DNA from: Halospeciosus flavus
GTDB taxonomy: Archaea; Halobacteriota; Halobacteria; Halobacteriales; Halobacteriaceae
Length of the DNA stretch: 64,000 nucleotides
Reading direction: 5' to 3'
Assembly (NCBI RefSeq): GCF_029814175.1
Contig: NZ_CP122312.1
Span: 1,302,001 to 1,366,000, forward strand
The stretch's first letter is position 1; the number at the start of each line of letters is the position of its first letter. The translations under genes and the position numbers were made by a program. The notes beneath the pieces are model-generated. The model was given only the letters and a program-made list of their open reading frames with translations, ran no database searches and was not told the DNA's origin. Below are positions 60,605-64,000 of the stretch, piece after piece.

Positions 60605-60784
60605 AAATCGACACCTCGAATCGCCGAGGTGCTCGGCGGCGAACCGGCGAGTCCAGGTGGTGACTCGTCCCGAGAGCGACCGTTCTACGAAAACCGGTCG
60701 TTCGGCGGGAGAGCCCTCGGGAACCCCTCTCACAGCCCCGAATCGGACCGGGGGTTTATTCGCACGAAGTGCCACACTGTATGT

Positions 60785-63700
60785 ATGAGTAAGAAGGGAG
60801 ACGCCTCGCCGGCCGGGTTCTGGGGGCAACCCGACTCGGAGGCGGCGCTCCACCGTTCGGAAGCCCTCGTCGAGACGCTCGACGACGGTCTCGTCCGACT
60901 CGACACGGACGGTCGCGTCGCCGCGGTCAACGACGTCGTCGTCGAGCGCCTCGGCTACGCACGGAGCGAGGTCGTCGGCGAACACGTCTCGGTACTGCTG
61001 GGCGAGGAGGACGCCGGCCGACTGGAGACCACTGTCGACGCCCTCGCCGACGACGCGACGGCCGACGACGTCGTCACTCTCGACGTGACGGTCCGGACCG
61101 CGGGTGGTGACCCAGCGGCGCGCGAACTGCGGGTGAACCCCGTCGTGGTCGACGACGAGCACCGGGGCACCGTCGTCGTCGTCCGCGAGGACACAGACCA
61201 GGAGCCGAGTCGTGTCCGCCAGCGCGAGCGGACGCTCCTCGACCGCGTGTTCGAGGCGAGTCCCATCGGCATCTGTGCGCTCGGTCCCAACGGCGAAGTC
61301 ATCACCATCAACGACCGGGCGGCCGAAATCTTCGGAAACGACCCGGACCAGCCCTCCATCGAGCAGTACGAGCCGTCGGAGTGGGAGATGTACGACGAGG
61401 ACGGCGAACGCATCCCGCCCGGGTCGCGGCCGTTCGGTCGAGTAGTTGCGACCGGCGAGCGCGTGACCGACTTCGAGGCGCAGGTCGAACGCCAGGACGG
61501 ACGGCGAGTGTGGCTGTCCTACAACGCAGTTCCCGTCTTCGGGGCGGACGGCGACCTCTCGATGGTCGTCGTCACGTACGAGGACGTCACCCAGCGCAAG
61601 GAGCGCGAACAGCAACTCCGGCGCGAGCAGAACCAGACCGAGAAACTCCTCCAGACCGTGCCGGTCGCGCTCTCGGTCGAGGACACCGACGGGGAGACGG
61701 TCCTCGCGAACGAGCGCGCACGGGAGTTCCTCGGCCTGTCCGAGGGCGAGTTCGACGACCGCGACGACCTCGCGGGGTGGCAGTTGTACGACGAGGACGG
61801 GACGCCGATCACCCGCGAGGAGACGCCGACCGCTCGCGTCCGGGCGAACGGAGAACCAGTCTTCGACGAGGAGGTCGCCGTCGAACCGCCGGAACGCGAG
61901 CGACTCTGGTTCCGGGTCAACGCCGCGCCGATCTACGACGCCGACGGGAACCTCGACCGGGTCGTCACCGCCGGCGAGGACGTCACCGAACTCAAGAAGC
62001 GCGAACGGCAACTCGAACGGCGCAAGGAAGAACTGGAGACCGAGTTGAGCGAGATACTCGGACGCGTCTCGGACGCGTTCTTCGCGCTCGACGAGGAGTT
62101 CTGCTTCACGCACGTCAACGACCGCGCGAACGAACTCATCAACCCCGAGGGAGAGGCCCTCCTCGGCGAGAACCTCTGGGAGCAGTTCCCCGAGGCGACC
62201 GAACGGAAGTTCGAGACGTACTACCGACACGCGATGGACGAACAGGAGGCGGTCTCCTTCGAGGAGTACTACCCCGCCCCGCTCGATACCTGGTTCGAGG
62301 TGCGGGCCTACCCATCCGAGACCGGTCTCTCGGTGTACTTCCACGACGTCACCGAGCGCAAGGAGCGCGAACGCCGCTACCGTGCGCTCGCCGAAAACTT
62401 CCCGAACGGTGCCGTGATGCTGTTCGACGACGACCTCCGCTACACACTCGTAGCGGGCCAGGCCTTCGACGGCATCGACGTCGACGTCGACGACGTGGAG
62501 GGGAACCGCCTCGATGAGGTCTGGGGGACGGAGACCGTCGACACGCTCCAATCGGCGTACGAGGGCGCGCTCGCGGGTGAGGAACGCTCGATCGAGGTCA
62601 CGTACGCCGGCCGCGACTGGCTCGTCTACGTGACGCCGATCACCGACGAAGTCGGCAACGTCTTCGGCGGGATGGCGATGACCCAGGACATCACCGAGCG
62701 GAAGGCACACGAAGAGACGCTGGCCAAGTACGAGACCATCGTCGAGACGATCAACGACGGCATCTACGTGGTCGACGAGGACGGCCGGTACACGATGGTC
62801 AACGACGCCTACACCGAACTGACCGGCTACGGTCGCGAGGACCTCCTCGGTCAGCACGCCTCCCAGTTCCTCGACGAGGAGACCCTCGAAGAGGCGAGTG
62901 CGATCCGCGAGGAGATGGCCCAGGGCGACGTCGACAACCCGACGATGGAGGCGACGATAGAGACGGCCGGCGGGGAGGAAGTCCCGGTCGAAGCGGCGTT
63001 CGCGTCGCTCCCGGCCGACGACCGGAGCGAACGGGTCGGTGTCGTCCGCGACATCACCGAACGGGTCGAACAGCGCCGACAGGTCGAGGAGAGTGAGCGC
63101 CGCTACCGGACGCTCGTCGAGAACTTCCCGAACGGCGCGGTCGGTCTGTTCGACGACGACCTCCGCTACACCGCTGTTGGCGGCCAACTCGTCGAAGCGC
63201 AGGGCATCGACCCGGACGACCGGATCGGGAGTCGGGTCCACAGCATCTACCCCGACGAACTCGTCGACGAGGTCGAACCCCACTTCCGGGCCGCCCTCGA
63301 CGGCGAGGCGAGTTCCTTCGAGACGGAGTACCACGGCCGGTACCTGTCGGCGCACACGCTCCCGGTCGGCGGAGAGGATGGCGACGGCGACGTCGACACG
63401 GGGATGCTCGTCGTCCAAGACATCACCGACCGGAAGGAGATGGAACAGGAACTCCGCGAGAGCGAGGCGAAGTTCCGGACGCTCGCCGAGAACTTAGAGG
63501 AGATCGTCTGGATGTCGACTCCCGACACCGACGAGATGCTCTACATCAACCCGATGTACGAGATGGTGTGGGGACGCGAGCGCGAGACGCTGTACGAGAA
63601 CCCGCGGTCGTTCATCGACGCGATTCACCACGAAGACCGCGAGCGCGTCAGGGAGTCGTACTCCCAGCTCCCGGACGAGGAGTACGACGAGGAGTTCCGC

Positions 63701-64000
63701 GTCGTCCGGCCCGACGGCGACGTCCGGTGGGTCCACGCCCGCGGTGCGCCGGTCCACGACGAAGACGGGAACATGTCCCGTATCGTCGGAATCGCCGAGG
63801 ACGTCACCGAGCGCAAGGAGCGCGAGAGAGCCCTCGAGAAGAGCGAGCGCCGCTACCGGACGCTCGCCGAGCACTTCCCGAACGGTGCCGTCGGCGTGTA
63901 CGACGAGTCGCTCCAGTACACCCTGACCGAGGGGGCCGTCCTCGGCGACAACCTCCCCGAATCCGACCAACTCGAAGGACGGCGGATCCCGGACGTCTAC
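60785..64000 (+). CDS. Multi-PAS sensor protein (histidine kinase or Bat-type), partial
   Basis: 1072 codons from ATG at 60785 without a stop; the C-terminus is beyond the window. At least eight PAS/PAC modules follow each other, spaced about 115-130 residues, each closing with a PAC-type VVTYEDVTQRKERE, YFHDVTERKERE or GIAEDVTERKERE motif. Three modules share ESERRYRTLxENFPNGAVGLF and similar, indicating internal duplication. No transmembrane segment is seen. The output domain (kinase, or bacterio-opsin-activator HTH) is not visible. TTTATT at 60752-60757 is a plausible TATA element. Confidence 0.85.
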   Translation, partial: MSKKGDASPAGFWGQPDSEAALHRSEALVETLDDGLVRLDTDGRVAAVNDVVVERLGYARSEVVGEHVSVLLGEEDAGRLETTVDALADDATADDVVTLDVTVRTAGGDPAARELRVNPVVVDDEHRGTVVVVREDTDQEPSRVRQRERTLLDRVFEASPIGICALGPNGEVITINDRAAEIFGNDPDQPSIEQYEPSEWEMYDEDGERIPPGSRPFGRVVATGERVTDFEAQVERQDGRRVWLSYNAVPVFGADGDLSMVVVTYEDVTQRKEREQQLRREQNQTEKLLQTVPVALSVEDTDGETVLANERAREFLGLSEGEFDDRDDLAGWQLYDEDGTPITREETPTARVRANGEPVFDEEVAVEPPERERLWFRVNAAPIYDADGNLDRVVTAGEDVTELKKRERQLERRKEELETELSEILGRVSDAFFALDEEFCFTHVNDRANELINPEGEALLGENLWEQFPEATERKFETYYRHAMDEQEAVSFEEYYPAPLDTWFEVRAYPSETGLSVYFHDVTERKERERRYRALAENFPNGAVMLFDDDLRYTLVAGQAFDGIDVDVDDVEGNRLDEVWGTETVDTLQSAYEGALAGEERSIEVTYAGRDWLVYVTPITDEVGNVFGGMAMTQDITERKAHEETLAKYETIVETINDGIYVVDEDGRYTMVNDAYTELTGYGREDLLGQHASQFLDEETLEEASAIREEMAQGDVDNPTMEATIETAGGEEVPVEAAFASLPADDRSERVGVVRDITERVEQRRQVEESERRYRTLVENFPNGAVGLFDDDLRYTAVGGQLVEAQGIDPDDRIGSRVHSIYPDELVDEVEPHFRAALDGEASSFETEYHGRYLSAHTLPVGGEDGDGDVDTGMLVVQDITDRKEMEQELRESEAKFRTLAENLEEIVWMSTPDTDEMLYINPMYEMVWGRERETLYENPRSFIDAIHHEDRERVRESYSQLPDEEYDEEFRVVRPDGDVRWVHARGAPVHDEDGNMSRIVGIAEDVTERKERERALEKSERRYRTLAEHFPNGAVGVYDESLQYTLTEGAVLGDNLPESDQLEGRRIPDVY

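Overview
The window is chromosomal DNA from a haloarchaeon (class Halobacteria); I cannot name the genus. Evidence: very high GC with C/G-rich third codon positions, strongly acidic proteins, archaeal TFB and TFE, archaeal S15 and S3Ae, Pcc1, aTrm56, archaeal-type FAD synthetase, Tat-type exported proteins with lipoboxes, and leaderless or ATGA-overlapping genes. Lower-GC, non-acidic sequence is confined to the transposons.

Layout. 1-712: partial CinA-domain protein. 743-1252: gene-less IS200/IS605-type palindromic element. 1274-3173: tfe operon (tfe, DUF2110-like gene, lipoprotein). 3231-6510: aTrm56, a nucleotide-sugar epimerase, a BsuPI-domain protein, a RecA-like ATPase and a small acidic protein. 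6562-8774: NhaC antiporter and two small genes. 8879-17077: respiratory formate dehydrogenase locus (catalytic subunit, Fe-S subunit, small membrane subunit, cytochrome b). A fused HdrA/MvhD-like polyferredoxin and a TorD-type chaperone diverge from it, with a DtxR-like iron box between. 17200-17663: a second gene-less IS200/IS605-type element with RNA-like hairpins. 17660-22643: operon of an aldehyde:ferredoxin oxidoreductase homologue lacking all four Fe-S cysteines plus small genes, then mobA and a YqeC-like gene. 22674-27402: two PadR regulators around three related beta-propeller proteins, two of them Tat-exported. 27415-30384: membrane protein, ParA with a small partner, and TFB. 30618-34715: a 41-aa peptide gene, a beta-propeller/CHAT-protease operon and a divergent DICT-domain gene. 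34794-38849: CARDB-type surface protein and RND exporter. 38920-42179: a TnpB (IS1341-type) element holding a 253-bp MITE, which itself holds a 1403-bp ISH8-like IS4-family element. 42176-47328: winged-helix-like small protein, Rieske protein, cyclase-family hydrolase and a canonical AOR. 47335-54021: RibL, JAMM protease, RecJ-like nuclease, frameshifted phospholipase-D protein, HEAT protein and PssA. 54159-60075: FNT channel, halocyanin-like protein, S3Ae-Pcc1-RecJ-S15 housekeeping cluster, and a RecA-like ATPase/DICT pair. 60137-60208: tRNA-Ala(GGC), followed by 94-bp tandem repeats of its 3' end. 60785-64000: start of a multi-PAS sensor.

How it fits together. A metabolic theme is molybdo/tungstopterin redox: formate dehydrogenase, two AOR homologues, MobA, YqeC, a Rieske protein and an FNT channel. 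A second theme is sensing and signalling: PadR, DICT, RecA-like ATPases, CHAT protease, beta-propellers and PAS sensor. The clearest structural results are the two IS200/IS605-type elements that each landed in a TAA stop codon and replaced it with their own TGA, and the three-layer nested transposon. The best candidate for an undescribed system is the beta-propeller plus CHAT-protease operon with the adjacent 41-aa peptide gene.
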